DNA of 60,183 nt from Gemella haemolysans (GTDB lineage: Bacteria; Bacillota; Bacilli; Staphylococcales; Gemellaceae): positions 1 to 60,183 of the forward strand of contig NZ_JAQMFS010000029.1 in NCBI RefSeq assembly GCF_028308085.1. The letters run 5' to 3'. Position 1 is the stretch's first letter. Each line of letters opens with the position of its first letter. A model generated the notes under the pieces. That model was not told where the DNA came from. It did no database searches and saw nothing but the letters and a program-made list of their open reading frames with translations. Of the stretch, positions 26,800 to 34,299 are shown in pieces. The translations under genes and the position numbers were made by a program.

Positions 26800-27600
26800 T
26801 TAACGTTGTGAATTAGTAGCTACTTCCTTAGCATTTTTCACTTCATCAGGAAGGTTGATTTCTTTAACGTTATTCACGTTAGAATATTTGATGATTTGTT
26901 TAATTTTCATCGTAGTTGGGTTTGAAGTATCTTTAGTTGCAAGTTCCATTGTTACTTCGTTGTTAACAGGTGTGAAGTCTTTAGTAACTACAAGTTTAAT
27001 AGAAACGTTTTTGAAATCAACGTTGTTAAATGCACTAGCAGTCACTTCGCTTCCTGAAGAAGCGTTAGCAACAGCAACCATAAGATCTTTGAATTGGTCA
27101 CCATTTCCTGTATATGTTAGTACGTAGTTTCCATTTTCTTCAGTTTTCTTGAAATCTTTAGCGATTTTTTTGTAGAATTCTAAAATTTGGTCTGAATTAG
27201 CAATCTTTTTAAGATTTTCAAATTGTGCTGTTATATTGTTGTTTGAACTTTTAACCCATTCGTTTTGTCCTGTTGATTTTGCATAAGCAGTTCCATCTTT
27301 GATGTATAATTCTAATGTTTGGCTTTGTCCTTGAGCTTTCACATCAGTAGTTGCTTTCATTGCAAGTGGATCCATGATTAATGAACCAGATACAGTATTT
27401 TCAATTGTTTGGTTTTGTTCACCAACTAAAATTTCAGATTGGTTTGTAGCTTCGAAATCTGTACTCTTAATATTTTTAGATGATTCTACTGATTTATTGA
27501 CGATTTGTTCTGCGGAAGTTCCCATGCCACAAGCAGCAAGAGTAACTGAAAGAATAACCGTTGCAATAAGCAATAGATATTTTTTTAGTGATTTTGTCAT
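26800..27600 (-). CDS. DUF6612/LppX-like lipoprotein
   Basis: 266 residues. Signal peptide with lipobox L-A-A-C. The rest is a single domain that starts A-E-Q-I-V-N-K-S-V-E-S-S-K-N-I and has alternating short strands such as L-E-L-Y-I-K-D-G-T-A-Y-A, the pattern of the DUF6612 / LolA-LppX-like half-barrel proteins of Firmicutes. Such proteins may hold a hydrophobic ligand at the membrane surface; no ligand is known. It is transcribed alone, and its promoter region faces that of the PadR operon. Confidence 0.8.
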   Translation of the reverse strand: MTKSLKKYLLLIATVILSVTLAACGMGTSAEQIVNKSVESSKNIKSTDFEATNQSEILVGEQNQTIENTVSGSLIMDPLAMKATTDVKAQGQSQTLELYIKDGTAYAKSTGQNEWVKSSNNNITAQFENLKKIANSDQILEFYKKIAKDFKKTEENGNYVLTYTGNGDQFKDLMVAVANASSGSEVTASAFNNVDFKNVSIKLVVTKDFTPVNNEVTMELATKDTSNPTTMKIKQIIKYSNVNNVKEINLPDEVKNAKEVATNSQR

Positions 27601-27805
27601 GTGTCTCTCCTTAACATTAATTAAAATAGACTAGTATAAGGAATCTATTTTTATAAATTTATTTTTATAGCATTATTCTATCATATTATAGTCGATATTA
27701 CTATATTATAAACCTATTTTTAAAATATCTGTAATAAATAATATAGGTCATAAATAAGGAAACTATTTTTATCCAATATTTTTTGTGAAAATAATAAATA
27801 ATCTA

Positions 27806-27868
27806 TTGACTTATATCAATGATTGATATACAATTATATCGAAGATAGATATATCGATGATGGATATA
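27806..27868 (+). promoter_or_regulatory. PadR-operon promoter with two palindromic operators
   Basis: TTGACT (27806-27811) and TACAAT (27829-27834) are 17 bp apart. The perfect palindrome TATATCAATGATTGATATA (27812-27830) fills the spacer. A second copy, TATATCGATGATGGATATA (27850-27868), lies just downstream of the start point. This is the layout of an autorepressed gene. The rest of the 305-bp gap is AT-rich leader. Confidence 0.8.
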
Positions 27869-27905
27869 GATACAGAATATCTCTAATTAAGTTAGGAGGG
27901 ATAAA

Positions 27906-28238
27906 ATGGCAAAGTTAAGCCCTTATGAAACGGGTGAACTAACGGATAGTATATTTTTCACACTTCTAGTTTTAACAGAACCTATTCATGGTTATTTAAT
28001 AATGCAAAAGGTGGCAGAAATTACTGACAATAATATTATTATCGGACCTGCGACAATGTACACAACTTTAGGTAAAATGGTTTCTGTAGGCTGGATAGAA
28101 GATAAGGAAATTGATAATTCGAAAAAAGAATATCATATTACTCCAAAAGGTATGGAAGTTTTGGAGAAAAATTTAAAACTGCGACAGTTTTTACTAGATG
28201 TTGCTAAGAAGTTTATAGGTGGTGGGAGTGATGAGTAA
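27906..28238 (+). CDS. PadR-family transcriptional regulator
   Basis: 110 residues, one PadR winged-helix domain: L-V-L-T-E-P-I-H-G-Y-L-I-M-Q-K-V, I-I-G-P-A-T-M-Y-T-T-L-G-K-M and a wing ending K-K-E-Y-H-I-T-P-K-G. Short PadR proteins of this group repress small-molecule-responsive transporter genes, usually including their own operon. AGGAGG lies seven bases before the ATG. The next gene starts inside its last codons. Confidence 0.93.
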   Translation: MAKLSPYETGELTDSIFFTLLVLTEPIHGYLIMQKVAEITDNNIIIGPATMYTTLGKMVSVGWIEDKEIDNSKKEYHITPKGMEVLEKNLKLRQFLLDVAKKFIGGGSDE

Positions 28239-28746
28239 ATATAAGGTGATACATACCTTTGCTTTAACAAATAAGAGACTCATGAGAAAGTTGGAAAGAT
28301 ATAGTGCTAAGGGCTGGCATTTTAAAAAGTTTCTAGGATTCTTCATTTTACTAGAAAAAGGAGAAAAAATTAACTACAAATACGAACTGGTATATGATAA
28401 AAAGTTCGATTCTGAACGTGAAGATTTCTATAAGTTTAACGGTTGGAAAGTAGTTAGAAACAGTTTTTTCTGGCAAATATTACGTGGTGAACCTTCAGCA
28501 ACTACACTATATACAGATAATTTGAGTGAAGAATATATGTGGCTATATAGAATAAGATTTAATGTGAAAATCATGTTAGGGTGTTTTCTTATAGCTTTGG
28601 TGACGCACATAATAAATAAATTTATAATGCCATCTGAAGTAATAGATTTTATTACAGGAATGTCTTTTAGCTTTGCTTTAGGACTAGGTGCTGTAAATAT
28701 AGCATTCTTTATAAAATATTTATTTTTGAAGAGAAGAAAGGATTGA
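28231..28746 (+). CDS. DUF2812 membrane protein (first copy)
   Basis: 171 residues from the ATG that overlaps the padR stop by eight bases. The N-terminal soluble DUF2812 part has an aromatic/charged pattern (A-K-G-W-H-F-K-K-F, Y-K-F-N-G-W-K-V), followed by two membrane helices. DUF2812 genes are commonly coupled to padR genes. The role is unknown; sensing or modifying the adjacent transporter is plausible from context. An alternative GTG lies 12 bases upstream. Confidence 0.85.
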   Translation: MSKYKVIHTFALTNKRLMRKLERYSAKGWHFKKFLGFFILLEKGEKINYKYELVYDKKFDSEREDFYKFNGWKVVRNSFFWQILRGEPSATTLYTDNLSEEYMWLYRIRFNVKIMLGCFLIALVTHIINKFIMPSEVIDFITGMSFSFALGLGAVNIAFFIKYLFLKRRKD

Positions 28747-28750
28747 ATTT

Positions 28751-29293
28751 ATGAAGTATAAATATGTTCCGGTATTTATAAGCTATGACAAAGTAGCGGA
28801 TAAAATGAATCGCCTTGCTGCTAGGGGATATGAATACGATAAAGAGGCTATAGTGGCAATCAGAATGAAGAAAGTTTCGGAGATTAGTGATAAGCAATAC
28901 AAGTTTATCTTTGATAAAAACTTTACACCTGAGATAGAAGAGTATTATAAAGCAACTGGTTGGAAGCTTTATAAGTTTCAAGTTTATAATTTGTTTAGGC
29001 TAGCTGAAGGGACTTCGAGTTCTTATCCGATATATACTGATACCGAGACGGAATTAGAAATTGTTAAATATAGATTGTTAAGATTTATAGTTTTATTTAT
29101 TTTAATAAATATAATAGGGGTATTGTATTTTACTAATATTAAATGGGTAATTAATAGTGGAATACCTGATGTGTTAGCCATGTTAATAGGTGGATTAATA
29201 GGTGGTATATTTGGTTACTGTATAAGTGGACTTGGAATGTTTTTACCGAAATATTTCAAGTTAACAAAAGAAATAAAAAATAATGTCGAATAA
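28751..29293 (+). CDS. DUF2812 membrane protein (second copy)
   Basis: 180 residues, with the same layout as the preceding gene: a soluble N-terminal part with A-A-R-G-Y-E-Y-D and A-T-G-W-K-L-Y-K-F, then two helices. It looks like an old tandem duplication with low identity. It lies five bases after the previous stop, within the operon. Confidence 0.83.
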   Translation: MKYKYVPVFISYDKVADKMNRLAARGYEYDKEAIVAIRMKKVSEISDKQYKFIFDKNFTPEIEEYYKATGWKLYKFQVYNLFRLAEGTSSSYPIYTDTETELEIVKYRLLRFIVLFILINIIGVLYFTNIKWVINSGIPDVLAMLIGGLIGGIFGYCISGLGMFLPKYFKLTKEIKNNVE

Positions 29294-29338
29294 AAAAGGA
29301 ATTTAACTTTTAATAAGTTAGGAAATGAGGTAAGGGCT

Positions 29339-30241
29339 ATGATTTTAGAATTTAAAAATGTAGAGAAGAGTTTTGGTAATAAAAAGGTTCTTAAGGGAGT
29401 TAGCTTCACAGCGAAAAGCGGGGTGGCTAACGGATATTTAGGACGAAATGGTAGTGGTAAAACTACAAGTTTTAGAATTTTGTTAGATATATTCAAGCCA
29501 GATAAAGGTGAGATTTTATTAGACGGAAAACCTCTAGATCACAGTAAGGTGAAAATTGGATATTTACCAGAAGAGCGTGGAATGTACGATGGTGTTGGAC
29601 TAGTAGATCAGCTTACGTACTTCGGAATGCTAAAAGGTATGAAGAAGAAAGCAGCACAAACAGAAGCGAAAAAATGGTTAGAGTATTTCGAATTAGAAGA
29701 TAATAAACAAGCATTAAAAACATTATCTAAAGGTAATGCACAAAAAATTCAAATTATTCAAAGTGTTATGAATGACCCAGATATTCTTGTTTTTGACGAA
29801 CCATTCAGTGGACTTGATCCGGTGAACGTATCGAAGCTAAAAGAAATAATTACAGACTTTATCAAAAAAGACAAACTAGTTATTTTTTCATCTCACCAAA
29901 TGCCAGTTGTAGAAACATTCTGTGAAGACATAAATATACTAGAAAAAGGGGAAATTACTTTAAGTGGAAATCTAGATTATATTAAAAAACAACTAGGACA
30001 TGGAAAAATGATCTTGAGTGTTAGTAACTTAGGAAAAGAAGAATTGCTCGCTAATCTAAGATCTATACCATTAGGTATCGAATACTCATTAGTACCAGAG
30101 GGAGTACTTCTTGATTTTAAAGAAGAGGGATCTAAAAAAGAACTATTAGCAAAACTTGCAGGAAGCAGCTTTAATATAGAAGAATTTAAACTTTATAAAC
30201 CATCGTTAGAAGATATATTCAAGGAACAGGTAGGTAAGTAG
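29339..30241 (+). CDS. ABC transporter ATP-binding protein (NatA-like)
   Basis: 300 residues. Walker A G-R-N-G-S-G-K-T-T, signature L-S-K-G-N-A-Q-K-I (variant of LSGGQ), Walker B I-L-V-F-D-E-P-F-S-G-L-D-P and H-switch S-S-H-Q. A DUF4162-type C-terminal domain follows. It pairs with the permease two bases downstream and probably exports a toxic or lipid-like compound; the PadR context supports an inducible efflux role. The substrate is not known. Confidence 0.92.
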   Translation: MILEFKNVEKSFGNKKVLKGVSFTAKSGVANGYLGRNGSGKTTSFRILLDIFKPDKGEILLDGKPLDHSKVKIGYLPEERGMYDGVGLVDQLTYFGMLKGMKKKAAQTEAKKWLEYFELEDNKQALKTLSKGNAQKIQIIQSVMNDPDILVFDEPFSGLDPVNVSKLKEIITDFIKKDKLVIFSSHQMPVVETFCEDINILEKGEITLSGNLDYIKKQLGHGKMILSVSNLGKEELLANLRSIPLGIEYSLVPEGVLLDFKEEGSKKELLAKLAGSSFNIEEFKLYKPSLEDIFKEQVGK

Positions 30242-30243
30242 TT

Positions 30244-31443
30244 ATGAAGAATTTTAGTACAGTATTTAATTTCGAGTTAAAACAATTTTTCGCAAAGAAA
30301 GCGACAAAAGTTATTATGGCAATATACTTCGTTATCGCTATAGGTATAACATTTGTACCATCGATTGCGAACAGTAATCTTTTCAAAGGTGATAGCAACG
30401 ATAATTTCAATCGTAGTGCATATGTTGTAAAAGATGCAAATATTAAATTAGAAGATCTAAAAGAAGCTAAAAAATATGATAGTAAAGAGGCTTTAGAAAA
30501 AGACATTAAAGATAAAAAATTAGATGAAGGTATCGTCTTAACTAAAGACAGTTATGAATATTTATCTAGACAATCTATCTTTAGTAAAGGTAGCAGTGAA
30601 TTCAAAGAAGCTTTTGGAAAGAACGTAGAAAAATTAGTCTATAAACAAAATGGTTTAGATTATGATAAAGTAACTAACGTGAAATCACATCTACCTCAAC
30701 CTGTACCTGTGAACGTAAGTGGAGATTCTGATGCTCAAACTCAGGCTGTGAATGTAGTGGTGGTTTATGTCCTTACATTTATTGTCTATATGACGGTAGT
30801 TCAATTTGGTAGTGTAGTTGCAACAAATGTTGTTAAAGAAAAAAGTAATAGAGCTATGGAACTATTAGTAGTCACTGTAAATCCTAGAACGTTAATTTTA
30901 GGAAAAGTACTAGCTTTATCAATTGCGGTACTTATTCAAATGGGCTTAATCATAGGTGGTTTATTTGCAGGTCTAAAAATTAATGGTTCTAGATATAGCG
31001 ATAATATTAAACATATTATAGAAAACGTAGACTTGAAAGTCCTTGGTGTCGGACTAGTGTTTGCTTTAACTGGATTCGTAATGTTTATGTTTATGTACGC
31101 GGCATTCGCTTCACTAGTTAGTAAGATTGAGGATGTCAACGGAGCGATAACTTTACCGATGTTAACATTTATGGGTGCATTCTTCGCAAACTACTACATT
31201 ATGGGTTCAACAGGAGATACTAAAATTGCAGAGATTTTATCATATGTTCCATTCACATCATACTTTGTAATGTTTACACGTTATGCAATTAGCCACGTTT
31301 CTATTCAAGAATTAGGATTATCTTATGGTATATTAGCTTTAACTACATTACTTGTAGCATTTGCGAGTGTTAGAGTATATAGACTAGCAACATTAAGATA
31401 TGGTCAAAAATTAAACTTCTTCAAATTATTATTTGGGAAATAG
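30244..31443 (+). CDS. ABC-2 type permease (NatB-like)
   Basis: 399 residues. One N-terminal helix, an extracytoplasmic domain of about 130 residues, then five to six helices (about 170-385), with E-K-S-N-R-A-M-E-L-L-V-V-T-V typical of NatB/YhaP permeases. It forms the membrane part of the preceding ATPase's transporter. Last gene of the padR operon. Confidence 0.9.
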   Translation: MKNFSTVFNFELKQFFAKKATKVIMAIYFVIAIGITFVPSIANSNLFKGDSNDNFNRSAYVVKDANIKLEDLKEAKKYDSKEALEKDIKDKKLDEGIVLTKDSYEYLSRQSIFSKGSSEFKEAFGKNVEKLVYKQNGLDYDKVTNVKSHLPQPVPVNVSGDSDAQTQAVNVVVVYVLTFIVYMTVVQFGSVVATNVVKEKSNRAMELLVVTVNPRTLILGKVLALSIAVLIQMGLIIGGLFAGLKINGSRYSDNIKHIIENVDLKVLGVGLVFALTGFVMFMFMYAAFASLVSKIEDVNGAITLPMLTFMGAFFANYYIMGSTGDTKIAEILSYVPFTSYFVMFTRYAISHVSIQELGLSYGILALTTLLVAFASVRVYRLATLRYGQKLNFFKLLFGK

Positions 31444-31462
31444 GAGAAGTCAAAATAAATCA

Positions 31463-31500
31463 ACACCACATAATAGATTATCTAGTATGTGGTGTATTTT
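31463..31500 (+). terminator. Terminator of the padR-ABC operon
   Basis: The stem ACACCACATA / TATGTGGTGT is followed by a T-rich stretch. Confidence 0.8.
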
Positions 31501-31550
31501 GTATATCTGAGTTAACTATTTATAACTTGAGTTATAGTATTATTTATTCA

Positions 31551-31690
31551 TTGCACTTATTTCATATTTATGTTAAAATAAAACTATAAAGAGAGAGCCG
31601 TTTTAAAGACGGTGACTCTGATTAATTATAGTTGAAAATAACTGTCTTAACCGTTCAAAGTTTTAAAGATGGTTATTTTTTATTGTCTTT
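31551..31690 (+). ncRNA. Predicted antisense RNA antitoxin, locus 1
   Basis: TTGCAC (31551-31556) and TAAAAT (31574-31579), 17 bp apart, would start an RNA at about 31586. It runs into the 3' end of the toxin ORF on the other strand. It would end at the stem AATAAC-TG-TCTT / AAGA-TG-GTTATT, followed by a T-run (31637-31690). The promoter spacing is the same as in locus 2. No protein is encoded. This is the arrangement of BsrG/TxpA-type type I systems. Confidence 0.65.
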
Positions 31691-31777
31691 TTTTAATGCC
31701 ATAATGCACGCACTAACTATTGAAACAATTAAAAGGTTTATTCCAATAATTGTTTGTACAATTTCATATGCCGACAA
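31673..31777 (-). CDS. Type I toxin-like small membrane peptide (holin-like/TxpA-BsrG type), locus 1
   Basis: 34 residues from a TTG start with GGGAG upstream: M-S-A-Y-E-I-V-Q-T-I-I-G, one membrane helix, then the charged tail K-K-D-N-K-K. The M-S-x-Y-E start, single helix and lysine-rich end match holin-like type I toxins, which damage the membrane when over-made. 25 of 34 residues are identical to the second copy at 33825, which lies in the opposite direction. It is too short for usual gene finders. Confidence 0.75.
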   Translation of the reverse strand: MSAYEIVQTIIGINLLIVSIVSACIMALKKDNKK

Positions 31778-31818
31778 CTTGCTACTCCCTTCTTCAAGAT
31801 TTTAGTGTATGCGGACAT
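31738..31818 (-). CDS. Short ORF overlapping toxin 1 (possible translational leader)
   Basis: 26 codons from ATG, preceded by AGGAGTTGGTGTT. It begins M-S-A-Y-T-K-I-L-K-K-G-V-A-S-C and overlaps the toxin start in another frame. The first 15 residues are identical in locus 2, after which the two frames diverge. Conservation of the start but not the end suggests a role in controlling toxin translation rather than a functional peptide. Confidence 0.5.
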   Translation of the reverse strand: MSAYTKILKKGVASCRHMKLYKQLLE

Positions 31819-31898
31819 AACACCAACTCCTTTCATAGAAAAGTAGCCACCATCTTTGTAGAAAGTATTATACTCTCCAACTTCTCTCTCCGATTTTG

Positions 31899-31927
31899 AT
31901 TATATCAGATTAATTAGTGATTATCAA
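31899..31927 (-). promoter_or_regulatory. Toxin 1 promoter
   Basis: TTGATA (31922-31927) and TATAAT (31899-31904) on the minus strand, 17 bp apart. TATAATCAAAATCGGAGAGA here is shared with locus 2. Confidence 0.75.
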
Positions 31928-32089
31928 CGATTTTAAGAAATTAATAGGATTATTTTAATATTGTTAATAATAGTAAAAATTATATAAAAAAGATAATTAC
32001 AAAGGAGATAGTTATCATTTACAAAATTAATAAAATTTAAATATATAAAATTTAATTATATATTTTAAAAAAATATTATTTTCAGTAAA

Positions 32090-32135
32090 TTTGAATCGGC
32101 ATTCAAAAGATTCAAATTTTGAGTCTTTTCTTTTT
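32090..32135 (+). promoter_or_regulatory. Inverted repeat upstream of the amino-acid permease
   Basis: TTTGAATC (32090-32097) and GATTCAAA (32109-32116) form an 8-bp stem followed by a T-rich tract. It could be an attenuator or a terminator of leftover transcription. Apart from this and locus 1, I see nothing between 31931 and 32200. Confidence 0.4.
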
Positions 32136-32200
32136 TCTTTTTTTCTAATAAAAAGGTATAATATAGAAATGAAAAAATTATAAATAAGGAGGTTACTCTT

Positions 32201-33514
32201 ATGAGTGAGTTGAAAAGAACGATAGGTTTCATGCCGGCTTTTATGACTGTAATAGGTTCAGTAATTGGAGCAGGGGTGTTCTTTAAGGCAGCTGTAATTT
32301 ATAAAACTACAGGGACGATGAGTCTAGGGTTGCTTGCTTGGGTTCTTGCTGGAATTATTACTATCTGTGCCGGTCTTACTGTTGCAGAACTTGCGGCATC
32401 TATTCCTGAAGTAGGAGGGATGGTCGTTTGGATAGAGAGAACTTATGGGAAAACTGCAGCATTCTTATTAGGATGGGCTCAGTCGGTAATTTATTTCCCT
32501 GCGATGATTGCGGCTCTTGCTGTTATTTTCTCTACACAAGTTTTAAACTTATTAAATTTAGATAAAGCGTGGCATCTTCCTATAGCCTTTGCTGCTGCAG
32601 CGTCGTTAATGTTTTTAAACTTTCTAGGTGGAAAAATTGGTGGGGTAATTCAAACAGTAGCTACCATTTGTAAATTAATACCATTAATAGTAATTATTGG
32701 ATTTGGATTATTCCAAAGTGATTCACAGCCGCTACAATTATTACCTATAGAAGCGGGGAAAGATATTTCATTTGCTAGTGGACTAGGTGGAGCTTTACTT
32801 GCTGCGATGTTTGCCTATGAAGGGTGGACGAACGTAGGAAGTATGGCAGGAGAGATGAAAAATCCTAAAAAAGATTTACCAAGAGCGATTTTCTTAGGAC
32901 TTGCTGTTGTTATGGCAGTATATGTACTTATAAATGTTGCTTACCTTATGACTTTACCATTAGATCATGTTGCAGGTAATCAAACTGTAGCCAGTGATGT
33001 AGCTGCGAAGTTGTTCGGCGGTATTGGTGGTAAAATTATCACTATTGGAATATTAATCAGTGTATATGGAGCAATTAACGGATTCTCAATGGCTGGAATT
33101 CGTGTACCTTATGCAATGGCAAAAAGTGAACAAATTCCATTTAAAAATGTATGGACGAAGTTAAACAAAGGTGCTGTACCGGTGAATGCAGGATTATTAC
33201 TTTTAGTAATAGCATTCTTAATGATGTTAACTGGTAGTTTTGATATGTTAACAGATCTATTAGTATTTGTAATGTGGTTCTTCTATACAGCAACATTCCT
33301 TGCGGTAATTATACTACGTAAAAAAGAACCAAAATTAGAAAGACCATATAGAGTACCCCTATATCCAATTGTTCCTATAATAGCAATTCTAGGTGGGGTG
33401 TATACTTTAGTAAGTACTCTAATTTCACAAACATCATTAGCTGTGGGAGGAATAGCCTTAACATTAATAGGACTATTATTCTATACAGAATTACATAAGA
33501 AATTTAAAAAATAA
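32201..33514 (+). CDS. APC-superfamily amino-acid permease (LAT/SteT-like)
   Basis: 437 residues, about 12 membrane helices. The first helix carries G-S-V-I-G-A-G-V-F, the substrate-binding motif of APC transporters, and E-L-A-A-S-I-P-E-V-G-G follows. Length and motifs are closest to the LAT-type group that includes the B. subtilis Ser/Thr exchanger SteT. It imports or exchanges neutral amino acids at the membrane. GGAGG lies seven to eight bases before the ATG. It sits alone between two inverted toxin loci. Confidence 0.9.
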   Translation: MSELKRTIGFMPAFMTVIGSVIGAGVFFKAAVIYKTTGTMSLGLLAWVLAGIITICAGLTVAELAASIPEVGGMVVWIERTYGKTAAFLLGWAQSVIYFPAMIAALAVIFSTQVLNLLNLDKAWHLPIAFAAAASLMFLNFLGGKIGGVIQTVATICKLIPLIVIIGFGLFQSDSQPLQLLPIEAGKDISFASGLGGALLAAMFAYEGWTNVGSMAGEMKNPKKDLPRAIFLGLAVVMAVYVLINVAYLMTLPLDHVAGNQTVASDVAAKLFGGIGGKIITIGILISVYGAINGFSMAGIRVPYAMAKSEQIPFKNVWTKLNKGAVPVNAGLLLLVIAFLMMLTGSFDMLTDLLVFVMWFFYTATFLAVIILRKKEPKLERPYRVPLYPIVPIIAILGGVYTLVSTLISQTSLAVGGIALTLIGLLFYTELHKKFKK

Positions 33515-33521
33515 TAAAAAA

Positions 33522-33579
33522 AACATCGCATATTAGAAAACCTAGTATGCGATGTTTTGTTGTTATTTGTTTCTATTTT
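33522..33579 (+). repeat. Left copy of a 58-bp direct repeat (terminator plus trpB tail remnant)
   Basis: Identical at 57 of 58 positions to 34242-34299. It holds the terminator hairpin ACATCGCATA...TATGCGATGT and, beyond it, the last codons of trpB in antisense (the single difference is synonymous in trpB). It ends the permease gene. Confidence 0.9.
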
Positions 33580-33673
33580 ATGAATTTATTTTTTCAGAAT
33601 ATGTTTAATTTATGAATAAAATTTACTATTATTAACAAGTTGAAAACATTGATATAGCAGCTCTCATAAATAG

Positions 33674-33702
33674 TTGATTATATATATTTAATTTGATATA
33701 AT
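33674..33702 (+). promoter_or_regulatory. Toxin 2 promoter
   Basis: TTGATT (33674-33679) and TATAAT (33697-33702), 17 bp apart, followed by the same CAAAATCGGAGAGAGAAG as locus 1. Confidence 0.75.
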
Positions 33703-33783
33703 CAAAATCGGAGAGAGAAGTTAGGGAGCAGTATAGTTTCCGATGAAGATGGTGGCTACTTCAGTTTGAAAGGGGATGGTGCT

Positions 33784-33843
33784 ATGTCCGCATACACTAA
33801 AATCTTGAAGAAAGGAGTAGCAAGTTGTCACCTTACGAAATAG
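33784..33843 (+). CDS. Short ORF overlapping toxin 2 (possible translational leader)
   Basis: 19 codons, M-S-A-Y-T-K-I-L-K-K-G-V-A-S-C then H-L-T-K and stop. The first 15 residues match locus 1 exactly. It overlaps the first six codons of the toxin in another frame, and the toxin's ribosome-binding site (AAAGGAG) lies inside it. A ribosome on this ORF could block or couple toxin translation. Confidence 0.5.
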   Translation: MSAYTKILKKGVASCHLTK

Positions 33844-33929
33844 TACAAACTATTATTGGTATAAATCTATTGATTGCAACAATAGTTGGAGTGTGCTTAA
33901 CAGCGTTCAAAAATGACAATAAAAAATAA
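33825..33929 (+). CDS. Type I toxin-like small membrane peptide, locus 2
   Basis: 34 residues from TTG: M-S-P-Y-E-I-V-Q-T-I-I-G, one membrane helix, then K-N-D-N-K-K. AAAGGAG lies six to seven bases upstream. It is a homologue of the peptide at 31673-31777. Its stop codon lies in the left arm of a perfect 11-bp hairpin (33925-33962). Confidence 0.75.
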   Translation: MSPYEIVQTIIGINLLIATIVGVCLTAFKNDNKK

Positions 33930-33965
33930 CCATCTTTAACTTTAGCCGGTTAGATGGTTATTATT
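33925..33965. terminator. Shared hairpin at the 3' end of toxin 2 and its antisense RNA
   Basis: AATAACCATCT (33925-33935) pairs perfectly with AGATGGTTATT (33952-33962). Read on the minus strand it is followed by TTTTTT, so it ends the antisense RNA; it may also shape the toxin mRNA end. Confidence 0.75.
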
Positions 33966-34169
33966 ATAACTAACTAATTAAGCCACCGTCTTTTAAGTTA
34001 GTCGTTTATTTTTCAAAGTAGAAGACTGAAGAAAAATATTACGAATAATTTATACTACGACTACTATAATTTCTACGAACATAGTGAGTTAAGAAATTAT
34101 TAGTAAAGTCAGTGCAAACGGCTCTCTCTTTTATGATTTTATTCTAACATAAATATCTAATAAGTTCAA
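33925..34169 (-). ncRNA. Predicted antisense RNA antitoxin, locus 2
   Basis: On the minus strand TTGAAC (34164-34169) and TAGAAT (34141-34146), 17 bp apart, would start an RNA at about 34134. It begins with AAAAGAGAGAGCCG, like locus 1, and ends at the hairpin overlapping the toxin stop. It is longer than in locus 1 by an insertion between about 34010 and 34115. No ORF is present in it. Confidence 0.65.
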
Positions 34170-34241
34170 TGAATAAATAAGGCAATAGTTAAATTTATTG
34201 AAATTTGCTGAAATTAGTAATACTACTAAAGTAAATAATAT

Positions 34242-34299
34242 AACATCGCATATTAGAAAACCTAGTATGCGATGTTTTGTTGTTATTTATTTCTATTTT
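34242..34299 (+). repeat. Right copy of the 58-bp direct repeat; trpB terminator
   Basis: Matches 33522-33579 at 57 of 58 positions. It contains the trpB terminator (ACATCGCATA...TATGCGATGT) and the last trpB codons. Together the two copies bracket the 660-bp segment carrying toxin locus 2. Confidence 0.9.
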
